DNA of 58,751 nt from Actinomycetes bacterium. Its GTDB lineage: Bacteria; Actinomycetota; Actinomycetes; Actinomycetales; Actinomycetaceae. Below are positions 24,717 to 34,133 of this stretch, in pieces. Under the pieces are notes generated by a model. That model was not told the DNA's origin. It saw nothing but the letters and a program-made list of their open reading frames with translations, and did not search any database. The translations under genes were made by a program, and so were the position numbers. Within the stretch, counting starts at the first letter, position 1. Every line of letters starts with the position of its first letter. The DNA lies in NCBI GenBank assembly GCA_023387755.1, contig JAEWHO010000103.1:1-58751 (forward strand). Reading direction: 5' to 3'.

Positions 24717-26005
24717 TAGTCTTCCAGGCAGTAGAAGGCAGCGATAATCTGCCGTAGGGACACTAGATCGTAGACGCCGGCCAGCTCACGCGCCGAATGC
24801 ATGGATAGGAGCGGCACGCCCACGTCCACGGTGGTGATTCCCAGCCGGGTGGTGGAGATTGGGCCGATAGTGGAACCGCAGGGCATGGCGTTATTAGAGA
24901 CGAATACCTGCCAGTCGGCCTCCGCCGCCGCACAGGCCCGCGCCCACAGGGAAGTGCCGACCGCGTCCGTGGCGTAGCGCTGCTGGGAATTGACCTTCAG
25001 CAGGGGCCCGGCGTTCAGCAGCGGGCGGTTATCGGGGTCATGGCGTTCAGCGTAGTTCGGATGGACGGCGTGGCCGGCGTCCACCGAGAGCAGCGCGGAA
25101 CGGGCGAACATGGCCGCCGTCTGGTCCGGGTCGGCCCCGAGGGCGTGGGCGGTGCGGGTGAGCACATCTTCGAGCAGTGGCCCGGCGGCCCCGGAGCGGG
25201 TAGCGGAGCCGACCTCCTCATGATCGAAAGCCGCGAAAACCAAAATGTCTCTACCCGTCGGCGTGAGGTCTTCCAATGCCGTCAAGGTGGCGTGGGTGGA
25301 GGAGAGATTATCGAGCCGCGCGGAGGCGAACAGGTCCTCATTGACGCCGATAACCGCTGGCCGTTGGGTGTCGTACAGGTAGACGTCATGGCCGGTAATA
25401 TCCTCGGCCCGCAGCCCGGCCGTGCGGGCGACGACGTCAAGAATATCCACCGACTCATCCCCGACGGCGCAGATCGGCGCGGTGTGCTGCTGACGGTCCA
25501 GTTTCAGGCCGGCGTCACTGATCTGCCGATCTAAGTGGATAGCCAACTGGGGGATCCGCGCCACCGGGCCGGTCCGCACCAGGTGGATGGTGCCCTCCTT
25601 ATCGGCCACCCGCCCAGCCAGGCCGAGGTCCCGGTCCAGCCACGAGTTCATTAGCGGTCCGCCGTAAATCTCCACTCCCACGCTCTGCCAGCCGTAACGG
25701 TCGATCGCCGGGCGCGGTTTGAGTTTGAACGATGGCGAATCCGTATGGGTTCCCACGATCCGGAAGCTGCTATCCACTCCGGCACCGGCGGGCACCACCC
25801 AGCCCATAATCGCGCCGTCGCGCACCAGGAAATGGCCGCCTTCACTCACATTCCAGGGCTCGTTCTCATCCTGTTCCACCCATCCGCACGCGGTTAGGCG
25901 GCGGGCGGTTTCTTGGGCGGCATGATAGGACGACGGTGAGGCCACCACGTAGTCAGCGAGGTCCTCGCAGTGGGCGTGAGCGTTAGTCAGAAGAGAAGTC
26001 GTCAT
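24716..26005 (-). CDS. apeB: M18 family aminopeptidase
   Basis: A cytosolic zinc aminopeptidase (aspartyl aminopeptidase family) that removes N-terminal, often acidic, residues from peptides. The 429-residue chain has the metal-ligand motifs of M18: IVGTHTDSPSF, FAAFDHEEVGSATRSGA with the catalytic Glu, LLSVDAGHAVHPNYAERHD, and a C-terminal MHSARELAG. The start is set at ATG 26005 (MTTSLLTNAHAH), which has AGGGG just upstream and matches the family N terminus. It is separated by 13 bases from the amidohydrolase gene before it and overlaps the response regulator by one base. Confidence 0.94.
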   Translation of the reverse strand: MTTSLLTNAHAHCEDLADYVVASPSSYHAAQETARRLTACGWVEQDENEPWNVSEGGHFLVRDGAIMGWVVPAGAGVDSSFRIVGTHTDSPSFKLKPRPAIDRYGWQSVGVEIYGGPLMNSWLDRDLGLAGRVADKEGTIHLVRTGPVARIPQLAIHLDRQISDAGLKLDRQQHTAPICAVGDESVDILDVVARTAGLRAEDITGHDVYLYDTQRPAVIGVNEDLFASARLDNLSSTHATLTALEDLTPTGRDILVFAAFDHEEVGSATRSGAAGPLLEDVLTRTAHALGADPDQTAAMFARSALLSVDAGHAVHPNYAERHDPDNRPLLNAGPLLKVNSQQRYATDAVGTSLWARACAAAEADWQVFVSNNAMPCGSTIGPISTTRLGITTVDVGVPLLSMHSARELAGVYDLVSLRQIIAAFYCLED

Positions 26006-26018
26006 ATCCCCTATTGTG

Positions 26019-27530
26019 TCACTGTGCCGCATACGTGACACGACCTGCGAGGATCGTGGCGCGTACCTCCATCTGCCGCAGCCGCTCGGCCACGTCCTGC
26101 CCGGGGGCCAGGGGATCGGCTGTCAGGAGTGCTAAGTCAGCGGTCATCCCGGGGATTACCCGCACCGGCCCGCCGGTGGCGGCACTGAGTGCGGTAGCGG
26201 GAGTTAAACACTGCCCGGGCTCCCAGGCTTCCTCCCCGGGCAGGGCCCGCCCCACGGCGGCACTCATCGCCAGCCACGGGTCCAGGCGCGCCACCGGCGC
26301 GTCCGAGCCGAGCAGCAGTTTTACGCCGGCCTTATGGAGGGTGGCAAAGGCGTACGGGGTGCGCCCCGGCCACAGGGCTTCGGCCGGTTTGCGATCATCG
26401 AGCAGATGGGCCGGTTGGATGGAGGCGGCCAAGCCGAGTTCTGCCATCCGGTAGGCGTCGTCGTCGCGAATGAGTTGCGCATGCTCCACCGATCCGCGCG
26501 CCCCGGTGGCCGCAAAAGCGTCCAGGACGAGCGCATTGGCGTGATCGCCGATGGCGTGGACGGCCGCGGTGAGCTGATGGCTAGCGGCGCGCCCAATCAG
26601 GCGGGTGATCTCCTCTCCGGGCACGCTCATCACCCCGTGTCCGCCCTGCGGGTAGGGGTCGAAACAGTAGGCGGTGGCGGTGTTGAGAGAGCCGTCGGAG
26701 ATGATTTTCAGGGACCCGAGGGTGACCAGGCCCGTGTCGTCCAGTCGGTCCCCGGTGCGCCAGCCGCGCTCGATGACGCCGTCCAACTCGGGTGGGTAGA
26801 AGCCAGCCTGCACCCGCAACCGGTCCAGCCCGCGGCCGGTGCGTTCGGGCCAGCGTAGATGCGCCTGGGAGAAGTCATAATCGATGATGCCAACCACCCC
26901 GCGGGAAGCGGCATCATCCATCGCCTGACGCATTCCCGCATCCGGGTCCCGTTGCGGCAGGGCCTCCAGGCGAAGCACAGTATCGAACCATTCGGCCTCC
27001 TGCACCGTGCCCTCCCGTTCGGGTAGGCCCAGCAGCCGTAACGCTGCCGTATTCATCCACGCCGAGTGGTAATCCATTGAGATTCCAACCACCGGCACAT
27101 CCCCGGTGTACTCATCGAGCAGAGCCACCGTGGGTTGGGGATCCCACAGTACCCCCTGGTAATTCATTCCAACGACGACGCCGCCCGCCACAGGCGGGTC
27201 GGTGTGCGCCCGGTCTGCCAGTAGCTGCGCACATTCAGCCGCACTGGTAGCCGGCGCTAGGTTGACGGTAGTGAAAGTCTGGGCCCACTGCCCGTAGTGG
27301 ACGTGGTGATCCCACAGGCCGGGGATTAGCCACGCACCCTCGGCATTATGCACCTCGCCGGAGGGGGTAGCCTCGGTTGCAAGGGCGGTGGCGGCGCCGG
27401 GCGCGCTCGCGGCCGGTTCGATATGGGCAATCACGCCGTCGCGCAGATGGACATCCACCGGGCTGTCATCGGGCGCCCCGACGAGACGGGCGGCGTGGAT
27501 GAGAGCGATCTGGGCATCAACAATAGACAC
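26019..27530 (-). CDS. YtcJ-like amidohydrolase
   Basis: A metal-dependent hydrolase of the amidohydrolase_3 group, about 503 residues. Visible motifs: IPGLWDHHVHYGQW (HxH metal ligands), GSLKIISDGSLNTATAYC with the lysine ligand, AVHAIGDHAN and SVEHAQL with His ligands, and LLLGSDAPVARLDPW with the catalytic Asp. GTG 27530 is chosen because GGAGG lies five bases before it; a longer form from 27620 would add a stretch without family character. Substrate unknown; members act on N-substituted amino acids or small amides. It is probably the first gene of the operon with apeB and the two-component genes. Confidence 0.88.
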   Translation of the reverse strand: MSIVDAQIALIHAARLVGAPDDSPVDVHLRDGVIAHIEPAASAPGAATALATEATPSGEVHNAEGAWLIPGLWDHHVHYGQWAQTFTTVNLAPATSAAECAQLLADRAHTDPPVAGGVVVGMNYQGVLWDPQPTVALLDEYTGDVPVVGISMDYHSAWMNTAALRLLGLPEREGTVQEAEWFDTVLRLEALPQRDPDAGMRQAMDDAASRGVVGIIDYDFSQAHLRWPERTGRGLDRLRVQAGFYPPELDGVIERGWRTGDRLDDTGLVTLGSLKIISDGSLNTATAYCFDPYPQGGHGVMSVPGEEITRLIGRAASHQLTAAVHAIGDHANALVLDAFAATGARGSVEHAQLIRDDDAYRMAELGLAASIQPAHLLDDRKPAEALWPGRTPYAFATLHKAGVKLLLGSDAPVARLDPWLAMSAAVGRALPGEEAWEPGQCLTPATALSAATGGPVRVIPGMTADLALLTADPLAPGQDVAERLRQMEVRATILAGRVTYAAQ

Positions 27531-27616
27531 GTCTTCCTCCGAATCGCGCAGCAGTGTGGTTATCTCCGGCGTTTTCAGCTCGATTCTTCTCTTCGACACT
27601 ACCCCCAGATAGCCGA

Positions 27617-27646
27617 GCACCCCAGGAAATCGAGAACCTGGGGTGC
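27617..27646. terminator. hairpin between the NYN gene and the amidohydrolase gene
   Basis: A perfect 10-bp stem (GCACCCCAGG / CCTGGGGTGC) with a ten-base loop. It lies past the NYN gene stop. The short T run is on the plus side only, so termination of the minus-strand transcript is likely but not certain. Confidence 0.6.
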
Positions 27647-27675
27647 TTTAGGCGAATAGTGTGCGTTGGCGGTTT

Positions 27676-28242
27676 TTACAGGAATTCTTCCGGATGGAAG
27701 TCCTCTAGCGGAATGATCTTTACGCGGGGCAACGCTACCTGGAAGGCATGCACTTCCGATTCGAGATCGTAAATCTCCAGGCCGTCGTCGGTGAGAGAGG
27801 CGAGTTCAGCATTGAGGAACTCCCGGAAGCACAGCACGCCCACGCGGGAGCCGTTGTCCAGCAGGGTGTGTACCTGGGGGATGAAATCGCCGTCGTGAGA
27901 GGCAAGGAGTACGTGAGCTGGACCCCGCTCCGCAATCGCTTCCAAAGTCCGCTGGATACCGATATCCACCACTTTCTGCGAGGTGGTGCCGGCCAGTGGC
28001 AAGGGGCGGTAGTCCATGGCGATGAGAGCTTGGACGAAGCTGATGGGCAGCTGGCCCGAGGAGCTGTTGAGGTAGAACAGGGCACGCACATCCCGGCCGA
28101 AGCGGGATTGGGCGTAGGTGAGGATGCGATCCCAGCGGGGGCGCTCATCGGGATGAGGGCGGCGGTTAAGAACCGACATGCCTAGCGTCGCATCGATATT
28201 TTCCCCGTCAACAAGCAGATATGTTTTTTCATTGTTATCCAT
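27676..28242 (-). CDS. NYN-domain (PIN-like) putative ribonuclease
   Basis: A 188-residue protein of the NYN/LabA (DUF88) group. Conserved acidic positions are visible in LLVDGENIDAT, KVVDIGIQRTLE and VLLASHDGDFIPQV, which form the metal-binding site of PIN-like nucleases. It lacks a C-terminal OST-HTH domain. Members are thought to process RNA; the target is unknown. It is monocistronic on the minus strand. Confidence 0.9.
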   Translation of the reverse strand: MDNNEKTYLLVDGENIDATLGMSVLNRRPHPDERPRWDRILTYAQSRFGRDVRALFYLNSSSGQLPISFVQALIAMDYRPLPLAGTTSQKVVDIGIQRTLEAIAERGPAHVLLASHDGDFIPQVHTLLDNGSRVGVLCFREFLNAELASLTDDGLEIYDLESEVHAFQVALPRVKIIPLEDFHPEEFL

Positions 28243-28366
28243 ACCTCCACCCTAGCGGGAGGCGAGGAATCTGGCTTGCTCACGTGGGGGTGGCCTAGAT
28301 GCAGGGCATAGAATCCTGCCAGAGCGGTGCGGGAGGTTCGGTGGGGATTTCCCAGCGTATGAAGAA

Positions 28367-28491
28367 GGCGGCGGACCGTATCTATCGGGGGTGGTGGTTA
28401 TACGGTCCGCCGCCGCGGCAGCGGTGCTGGCGCGAGCTGCCGCCTTCGCGGAGCGGATCACTTTTTGGGGGTGGTGGAGGTTGATCCGCTC
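28367..28491 (-). ncRNA. tandem hairpins with identical G/C-rich loops, candidate small RNA or 3' element
   Basis: Two strong inverted repeats: a perfect 15-bp stem (28367-28381 with 28400-28414) and a 10-bp stem (28451-28460 with 28482-28491). Both loops contain the same 11-mer GGGGGTGGTGG (CCACCACCCCC on the minus strand). They lie in the 260-base gap after the pspA stop and before the NYN gene, so on the minus strand they form the 3' tail of the pspA transcript. Neither is followed by a T run. Strand and RNA nature are inferred. Confidence 0.4.
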
Positions 28492-28522
28492 AGGGTTTTG
28501 CGGGGGCGAGAGTGTGAGTAGC

Positions 28523-29299
28523 TCAGAGCTGTGGGCGCTCCTCTCCCACCACCTCTGCCTCTTCTGAGTCCGTCAGCTGCGGGGTGTGCCCACCCTGCAG
28601 GGCTGCCAGCCGAGCTTCAATCTCCAGTTGCTCCTCGGCATTGTCGAGTTCAGCGAACTGCGATTCGATGGAGGCGGCAGCAATTTCTTGTTTACCGGCC
28701 ACGCGAGCCTCTTCCCGGCGCACCTGTTCTTCCCAACGGGAGAGTTCGGAGGTCGGATCGAGGACGTTAATCGACTGGATCGCATCGGTGACCTTCGCCT
28801 GGGCCTGCGCTGTCTTTTGACGGGCCACCAGTTGGTCACGGCGGGACTTGAGCTCTTCCAGCTTCATTCGCATGGAATTTAAGCCGTCTTTAAGTTTGTC
28901 GACGACTTCGTTTTGCTGGGCGATCATCGGCTCAGCGGCCTGCATTTCCTTCTCGGCACTAATTTGCTTGGAGATGGCGATGCGGGCGAGCTGGTCGAAT
29001 TTCTGGGCCCCGGTTTCATCGCCGTCACCACGTAACTGAGCGGCCTTATTGGCGGCCGCCTGTGCCTTTTCACCCCAGGAAGCGGCATCCTGCTTATCAG
29101 CCTCATAGTCCTTCTCAGCCAGGCGCAGGTTACCGATGGTTATGGCAACAGCCTCTTCAGCTTCGCGAATCGAATTGGTGTAATCCCGCACGAGCTGATC
29201 GAGCATTTTCTGGGGATCCTCAGCGCGATCCAGTAACGCATTAATATTTGCGCGCGTTAACTGGGCGATACGGCCAAGGATGGTTTGCTTTTCGGTCAT
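28523..29299 (-). CDS. pspA: PspA/IM30 family membrane-stress protein
   Basis: A 258-residue, nearly all-helical, highly charged coiled-coil protein of the PspA/Vipp1/LiaH family, which assembles on the inner membrane face under envelope stress. The N terminus TILGRIAQLTRANINALLDRAEDPQKMLDQ is diagnostic (amphipathic helix plus the EDP motif). The ATG at 29299 follows AAAGGA. It lies just downstream of a TPM-domain gene on the same strand, an association common in Actinobacteria. A psp-type stress function is well supported by family; regulation is not visible. Confidence 0.94.
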   Translation of the reverse strand: MTEKQTILGRIAQLTRANINALLDRAEDPQKMLDQLVRDYTNSIREAEEAVAITIGNLRLAEKDYEADKQDAASWGEKAQAAANKAAQLRGDGDETGAQKFDQLARIAISKQISAEKEMQAAEPMIAQQNEVVDKLKDGLNSMRMKLEELKSRRDQLVARQKTAQAQAKVTDAIQSINVLDPTSELSRWEEQVRREEARVAGKQEIAAASIESQFAELDNAEEQLEIEARLAALQGGHTPQLTDSEEAEVVGEERPQL

Positions 29300-29417
29300 G
29301 GGGATTCCTTTCAATCCTGGGCGACACTTACGATCTTAGGGTTTTCTGCTGCCCGCGGCCAGAGATTAAGAGAACTTCACGCTGGTTACACTCGCCTCCC
29401 GTGCGGTAAAACCGTGC

Positions 29418-31412
29418 CTAGAAGCGTCCACTGGGGCCGGAGACGCCACCGGAACTGCGCCCGCCACCACCGAAACCTCCACCGAAGCCGCCTCCAAAGC
29501 CACCGAAGCCACCGAAGCCACCGAAGCCGCCTCCAAAGCCACGCCCGCGGTAATGCCCCCGCGCCATGCCCCCCAACATGGAGCCGAGCACGTCGGCCAT
29601 AATCTCGGCACCGTCAGAAACTCCGCCGCCATATCCGCCCCCGTTTTGGTCACTGCGAATATCGCGGTCAGCGTGAGCGAGGCCCTGCTCAGCGGCCGCG
29701 AGCGCGCGGGTGGCGATACTCAGCGCCTGGTTAGGATCGCTCTGTTTGAGACTGTGGGCCTGCCGTAGCCCGTCGATGGCCTCGGCCAGCAAGGCCCGCG
29801 CCTGGGAGCCCACTCGCCCTCGATTGGCGTGGATGAGCGAGTCGAGGGCTTTAACGCGGCTGTCGAGTTGGCTGAGTCGTTCAGTCAGACTTCCTTGGGT
29901 ACGGCGGTTGTTTTCGTCTGCTTCGCGGTAGGGGGCGAGGGCGGCGTCGATCGCTTCCTCCGCTTTCGATAGCTGCGCGAGTGCGGCTACCGGATCACCT
30001 TTGGTGCGGGCAGCATGCCCCTGTGCGATAGCGGCTTGAGCGTCAGCGATCTGCTGGCGCAGCGGCGTCTTATCGGTCAGCAGGCGCTCCACGTCCTGCA
30101 GGTCGGAGCTAATGGAGGCGATCGCTGCCGGGAGTTGCTGCGCGGACCGGCTGATTTGCTCGTCCGCATGGTAGACGCCGTCGAGGAGCCCGCTGGCCTG
30201 GTTGATCGCCGACTGAGCCAGGCGTACCTGTACGACGGCGGCACCGTTATCGGCGGCGTCGAGCCGGCCCTGGGCAGCCTGCAGTGCGGTATGTGCATTG
30301 TCGAGGAGCTGGGCAGCCCGGTCCGGGGCAGTGCGGAAAGATGCGATCACCTCCGCCGGGTATCGAGTGGCGAGTGTTGCCAGTACTGAGCGGGCCCCTT
30401 CAATACGGGAACGGGTTTCGGTCATATGCCGCTGTAACTGGGCGATTTGCGTCGGCAGGTTCATGGTGGTCTGCCGTTTTTCCTCAATCGAGCGGGAAAC
30501 GGAGGACAGCTGCTCATCGGCGCGCTGGCACAGGCTCAGAATCTGTTGCAGCTGGCTGCGGCGCTGTGCGGGTGGCTGGGAGGAGCCCTCCAGGGCTTGC
30601 CTTAATTCGAAGGCTTGCCGTACCAGTGCTTCAGCCTGTTCCAGAGGCTGGCGGTATTTCTCCATCTCATGTTCGCCGAATTCGGCCTGCCCAAATGTGA
30701 ACTCATCGCGGGTAGTGCGTACGGCGTCGTCTATGGCCACCAGGGCGTTTCCGGCGTCGAGTTCCAGGGTTTTTAGATCCTCGGCCCAGGCGGAATCCAG
30801 CTGCCGGGTGCGCCTCCGGTTTTTCACCGCCACATATCCGCCGACGGCGGCAACAGCGCCCGCCGGGACTAGCAGATAGACCAGGCCAGATGCGGGCAGC
30901 CCACCCCCGCCGGCCTCGGAGCGGGCTCCGGCAACTGCCGCGAGCGCAGCATCTGCCCATTTATCTTGGGCTAGTAGCGGGCGCACGTCGTCCTTGATGA
31001 TGCGTTCGCGGGCCGAGTCGGAGAGCGGGCCACTGTTCTTGCCGAGGAATGAGAAGGCGCGTTCATCAACGGCGACGGCGAAAAGGTAGTGGGAGTCATC
31101 GAGTTGCGAGGTGTAATAGGTTTTCTTGGCCCAATCGTCGGCTCGCTGGCCGGCAAAGTCGTGGACGAATACCACCCAGATATATACCGACTCATCCTGG
31201 ATCAGTTCTTTGATCTGCCCGGTAAGAGCTGCCTCATCCTGGTCGGATAACACATCGGCGTCGTCGGTTACGTACGTGCCCAGGGCGGCGGGTGGCTCGG
31301 CGGCCAGACCAGTCGGCGCGGTACGGGCATCGGCCGGGAGCACGACCAGCCCGGGGGCCGTCATCCCCGCAACCATGAGGGCACCAGCGAATATCCGAAG
31401 TAAAAGTCTCAC
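29418..31412 (-). CDS. TPM-domain membrane protein with coiled coil and Gly/Phe-rich tail
   Basis: A 664-residue envelope protein. Parts: signal segment (about 1-27), extracellular TPM domain (about 45-165, with YVTDDADVLSDQDEAALTGQI and SHYLFAVAVDERAFSFLG), one membrane helix (about 175-195), a long cytoplasmic coiled-coil region (about 215-570) and a C-terminal GGFGG-rich tail ending SGGVSGPSGRF. The GTG at 31412 (VRLLLRIFAG) is chosen as start; a TTG seven codons upstream is possible. TPM domains occur in proteins tied to membrane protein quality control. Its place before pspA suggests a joint envelope-stress role. Confidence 0.9.
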   Translation of the reverse strand: MRLLLRIFAGALMVAGMTAPGLVVLPADARTAPTGLAAEPPAALGTYVTDDADVLSDQDEAALTGQIKELIQDESVYIWVVFVHDFAGQRADDWAKKTYYTSQLDDSHYLFAVAVDERAFSFLGKNSGPLSDSARERIIKDDVRPLLAQDKWADAALAAVAGARSEAGGGGLPASGLVYLLVPAGAVAAVGGYVAVKNRRRTRQLDSAWAEDLKTLELDAGNALVAIDDAVRTTRDEFTFGQAEFGEHEMEKYRQPLEQAEALVRQAFELRQALEGSSQPPAQRRSQLQQILSLCQRADEQLSSVSRSIEEKRQTTMNLPTQIAQLQRHMTETRSRIEGARSVLATLATRYPAEVIASFRTAPDRAAQLLDNAHTALQAAQGRLDAADNGAAVVQVRLAQSAINQASGLLDGVYHADEQISRSAQQLPAAIASISSDLQDVERLLTDKTPLRQQIADAQAAIAQGHAARTKGDPVAALAQLSKAEEAIDAALAPYREADENNRRTQGSLTERLSQLDSRVKALDSLIHANRGRVGSQARALLAEAIDGLRQAHSLKQSDPNQALSIATRALAAAEQGLAHADRDIRSDQNGGGYGGGVSDGAEIMADVLGSMLGGMARGHYRGRGFGGGFGGFGGFGGFGGGFGGGFGGGGRSSGGVSGPSGRF

Positions 31413-31594
31413 GTCTCTATCATCCGTGCTCAATGCTATGCCTGCAATAAGTTAGCTTCCCCGGGATTTCCGGCCGGGAGGAGGCTGCCATATGGCTGTG
31501 GATAGACCGGGCGGGTAGAATGAAGACGCGGGCGGCCTACGCTGCCCTTACTATTTACGGCTGTTAGCTACCTATCGAATGGGGAGGACGCGCC

Positions 31595-31972
31595 ATGCCT
31601 CGCGGCAAAGTCAAGTGGTTCGATGCGGATAAAGGCTTCGGATTCGTTACCGGTGAGGACGGTCAGGACGTCTACCTCCCCGCGCACGCGCTCCCTGAGG
31701 GGCAGACCACCCTCCGCCCAGGCACCCGTATCCAGTTCTCTATTGCTGATGGTCGGCGCGGACCCCAGGCCATGTTTGTACAGTTGGTTGGCCCCACGCC
31801 GTCCGTGGCTAAGAATCTGCGGCGTCGCCCCGAGGAAATGGTGGGGATTGTGGAGGATCTGATCCGCGTTCTGGATCATTCGTCGAACTCTTTGCAGCGC
31901 GGCCGCTACCCGGAAAATGGACGTAAAATCGCACAGATGCTGCGGGCGGTAGCCGAGGATTTTGACGTATGA
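31595..31972 (+). CDS. cold-shock domain protein with C-terminal extension
   Basis: A 125-residue protein: an N-terminal cold-shock domain (GKVKWFDADKGFGFVTGEDGQDVYL, RNP1-like KGFGFV) followed by a helical extension of about 55 residues typical of the longer actinobacterial form. It binds single-stranded RNA or DNA as a chaperone. The ATG follows GGGGAGGA. Its stop overlaps the DUF3027 start by four bases, and that gene overlaps an MFS gene, so the three form an operon seen in many Actinobacteria. Confidence 0.95.
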   Translation: MPRGKVKWFDADKGFGFVTGEDGQDVYLPAHALPEGQTTLRPGTRIQFSIADGRRGPQAMFVQLVGPTPSVAKNLRRRPEEMVGIVEDLIRVLDHSSNSLQRGRYPENGRKIAQMLRAVAEDFDV

Positions 31973-32778
31973 GCGCACCGAAATCTCATCGCACGGGCAC
32001 GTCTCGCAAACCGCGGTCGAAGCGGCAGTCAGCGAAGATCCCTACCGATAAAGTCCTCGCGCAGGCACAGGGGCCCGCGCAGGAAGCCGCCGTCGAACTC
32101 GCCGGGCAGGAGCGGGTGGGGGAGCATGTCCGCTTCGTTATGGACGATGAGCGCTTGGGGACTCATTATTTCGCCTGCACTGATTCCGGTTATCGCGGCT
32201 GGTACTGGTCTGTAACGCTGGCCCGGGCCCCGCGCGCCCGCACTGCGACTCTGTGTGAGGTGGCGTTGTTGCCGGGTGAGGATGCGCTCCTTGCCCCCCG
32301 CTGGGTGCCGTGGGCAGAGCGGCTCCGGCCTGGTGATTTGGGCCCCAACGATGTGCTGCCTTATATCGCTGGCGATGACCGCCTGATAGAGCAGGTGGAG
32401 GCCGATGACGACGCCGCCGACTCACCCGAGTCAGACGACAGTGGCCTCGGCCGTACCCGGGTGCTGTCCCCACAGGGCCGGGCCGCGGCGGCTGAACGCT
32501 GGTATGCCGGGGAATTCGGCCCCAACTCCGCTACTGCGCGCCGCGCCACCGCGCAGTGCTCATCCTGTGGGTTCCTGCTCAAACTCGCTGGTTCTGCACG
32601 CACGATGTTCGGGGTGTGCGCGAATGAGTGGTCCCCGGCCGACGGCCACGTGGTCAGTTTGGATCACGGTTGTGGGGCTCACTCGGAAACGGATGTACCG
32701 CAGCTGCGCTCCGAATGGGAGCAATCTGACCCAGTGATCGACGAGCTCGACCTGGAAATCATTTCTCGCACCGTATGA
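31969..32778 (+). CDS. DUF3027 family protein
   Basis: A 269-residue protein of the actinobacterial DUF3027 family. It has a basic N terminus (residues 1-25), a conserved core with YFACTDSGYRGWYWSVTLARAPR and VPWAERLRPGDLGPNDVLPY, an acidic linker, and a C-terminal cysteine-rich section (CSSCGF ... GVCANEWSPADGHVVSLDHGCGAHSE) that looks like a metal site. Function unknown. It is translationally coupled to the cold-shock gene before it and the MFS gene after it by four-base overlaps. Confidence 0.92.
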   Translation: MSAPKSHRTGTSRKPRSKRQSAKIPTDKVLAQAQGPAQEAAVELAGQERVGEHVRFVMDDERLGTHYFACTDSGYRGWYWSVTLARAPRARTATLCEVALLPGEDALLAPRWVPWAERLRPGDLGPNDVLPYIAGDDRLIEQVEADDDAADSPESDDSGLGRTRVLSPQGRAAAAERWYAGEFGPNSATARRATAQCSSCGFLLKLAGSARTMFGVCANEWSPADGHVVSLDHGCGAHSETDVPQLRSEWEQSDPVIDELDLEIISRTV

Positions 32779-34031
32779 CGACGCCCCCTCCCAGCGGCCC
32801 CATGTTCCCCCGCCGCACGGTCGTGTGGGGGACTTTCGTGCCCACCATCTTGTTCGAGACCGGGATGGGGGCGGTTCTGCCGGTTATCGTCGCTACCGCC
32901 ACCTCGGTGGGGATGGGGCTTGACGGCGCAGCCCTCCTGGTTACGGTAGTGGCACTCGGTCAGATTCTGGCCGATATTCCGGCTGGTGTCATCGCGGCGC
33001 GCATCGGTGACCGCGCCGCCATGGTGCTCGCCTCCCTCATCGCCATCATCGGTTTTGCCGGGATCGGCCTGTCACATTCCCCGGTGGGTCTGGTCTTATT
33101 CGTCCTGCTCCTGGGCGGGGCCTCCGCCTCCTACTTCTTGGCGCGCCAGTCCTATCTGACCGATATCACCCATCCGCTACGCCGTGCCCGGGTGATGTCC
33201 ACCCTGGGGGGAGTGCATCGGGTAGGGCTGTTTTTTGGTCCCTTCATTGGGGCGGGCGTAATCGCAGCCTGGGGCCTGCGCGCCGTCTACCTCCTAGCCA
33301 TCCTCACCTGCCTGGCCGCCCTCGCCTTTGTTCTGGCATTCGGGGCGGAACCCGGCCAGCACCGTACCCCGTGGCGGGAGAAATTCGTAGCCGCTCGTAC
33401 CGCACCCGAACGCACGCTCAGCGAAACCGTGCGTGAGTACTGGCCGGTTTTGCGTACCCTCGGGGTTGCGATCCTGCTTATTGGCGCGATCCGCGGGGCC
33501 CGCACCAATGTGCTGCCGCTGTGGGCCGAACATTTAGGGATCAGCCCGGAAGCCACCTCGGTGATCTTCGGTATCGCTAACGCGGCCGACATGCTCCTGT
33601 TCTACCCGGCCGGTAAAATCATGGACTCCTTTGGTCGCCTGTGGATCGGGGTACCTGCCATGATCATTATGGGGGCGAGCTTCGCCGTCATTCCTTTTAC
33701 CTCCACCTACGCGGCGCTCGCGGTTGTGGCCGTGATTCTGGGCTTCGGTAACGGGATTTCCTCCGGCATCCTCATGACCCTGGGCGCGGACGTCGCCCCC
33801 GCCACCGGGCGTGCCCAATTCCTGGGCGTGTGGCGGTTATTTTCCGACGCCGGATCGGTGCTGGGCCCGGCGGTGCTCACCGCCGGGGCAGCGCTCGGTT
33901 CGCTGGCAGCAGGCATATGGGCGATGGCCGCGCTGGGCGCGGCAGCAGTGGGGGCGCAGTTGCGCTGGGTGCCCCGGTGGAGTCCGCACGCCAATCGCAC
34001 TACCCGCCGCCGCGCCGGGCTAATAGACTAG
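32775..34031 (+). CDS. MFS transporter, drug-efflux-like
   Basis: A 418-residue twelve-helix major facilitator. The loop 2-3 signature reads GVIAARIGDRAAM, and an equivalent repeat lies at FYPAGKIMDSFGRL. The first half has FVLLLGGASASYFLARQSYLTD, common in drug-efflux MFS proteins. Substrate unknown. It starts within the end of DUF3027 (ATGA overlap), the third gene of the csp operon. Confidence 0.92.
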   Translation: MTTPPPSGPMFPRRTVVWGTFVPTILFETGMGAVLPVIVATATSVGMGLDGAALLVTVVALGQILADIPAGVIAARIGDRAAMVLASLIAIIGFAGIGLSHSPVGLVLFVLLLGGASASYFLARQSYLTDITHPLRRARVMSTLGGVHRVGLFFGPFIGAGVIAAWGLRAVYLLAILTCLAALAFVLAFGAEPGQHRTPWREKFVAARTAPERTLSETVREYWPVLRTLGVAILLIGAIRGARTNVLPLWAEHLGISPEATSVIFGIANAADMLLFYPAGKIMDSFGRLWIGVPAMIIMGASFAVIPFTSTYAALAVVAVILGFGNGISSGILMTLGADVAPATGRAQFLGVWRLFSDAGSVLGPAVLTAGAALGSLAAGIWAMAALGAAAVGAQLRWVPRWSPHANRTTRRRAGLID

Positions 34032-34133
34032 CTCCGCAGTGGGGCTCATCGACTGTAGCGCGATGGCACACAATTCGGCCGGAGGCAGTGACCCCCCCGG
34101 CCGTTGGCAGAAAACTAGCAGCGCACCCCGGAT

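Noticed and set aside
28367..28491. Simple rho-independent terminators for pspA
   Set aside because: Neither hairpin is followed by a T run on either strand at the right distance, and the identical loops need another explanation.
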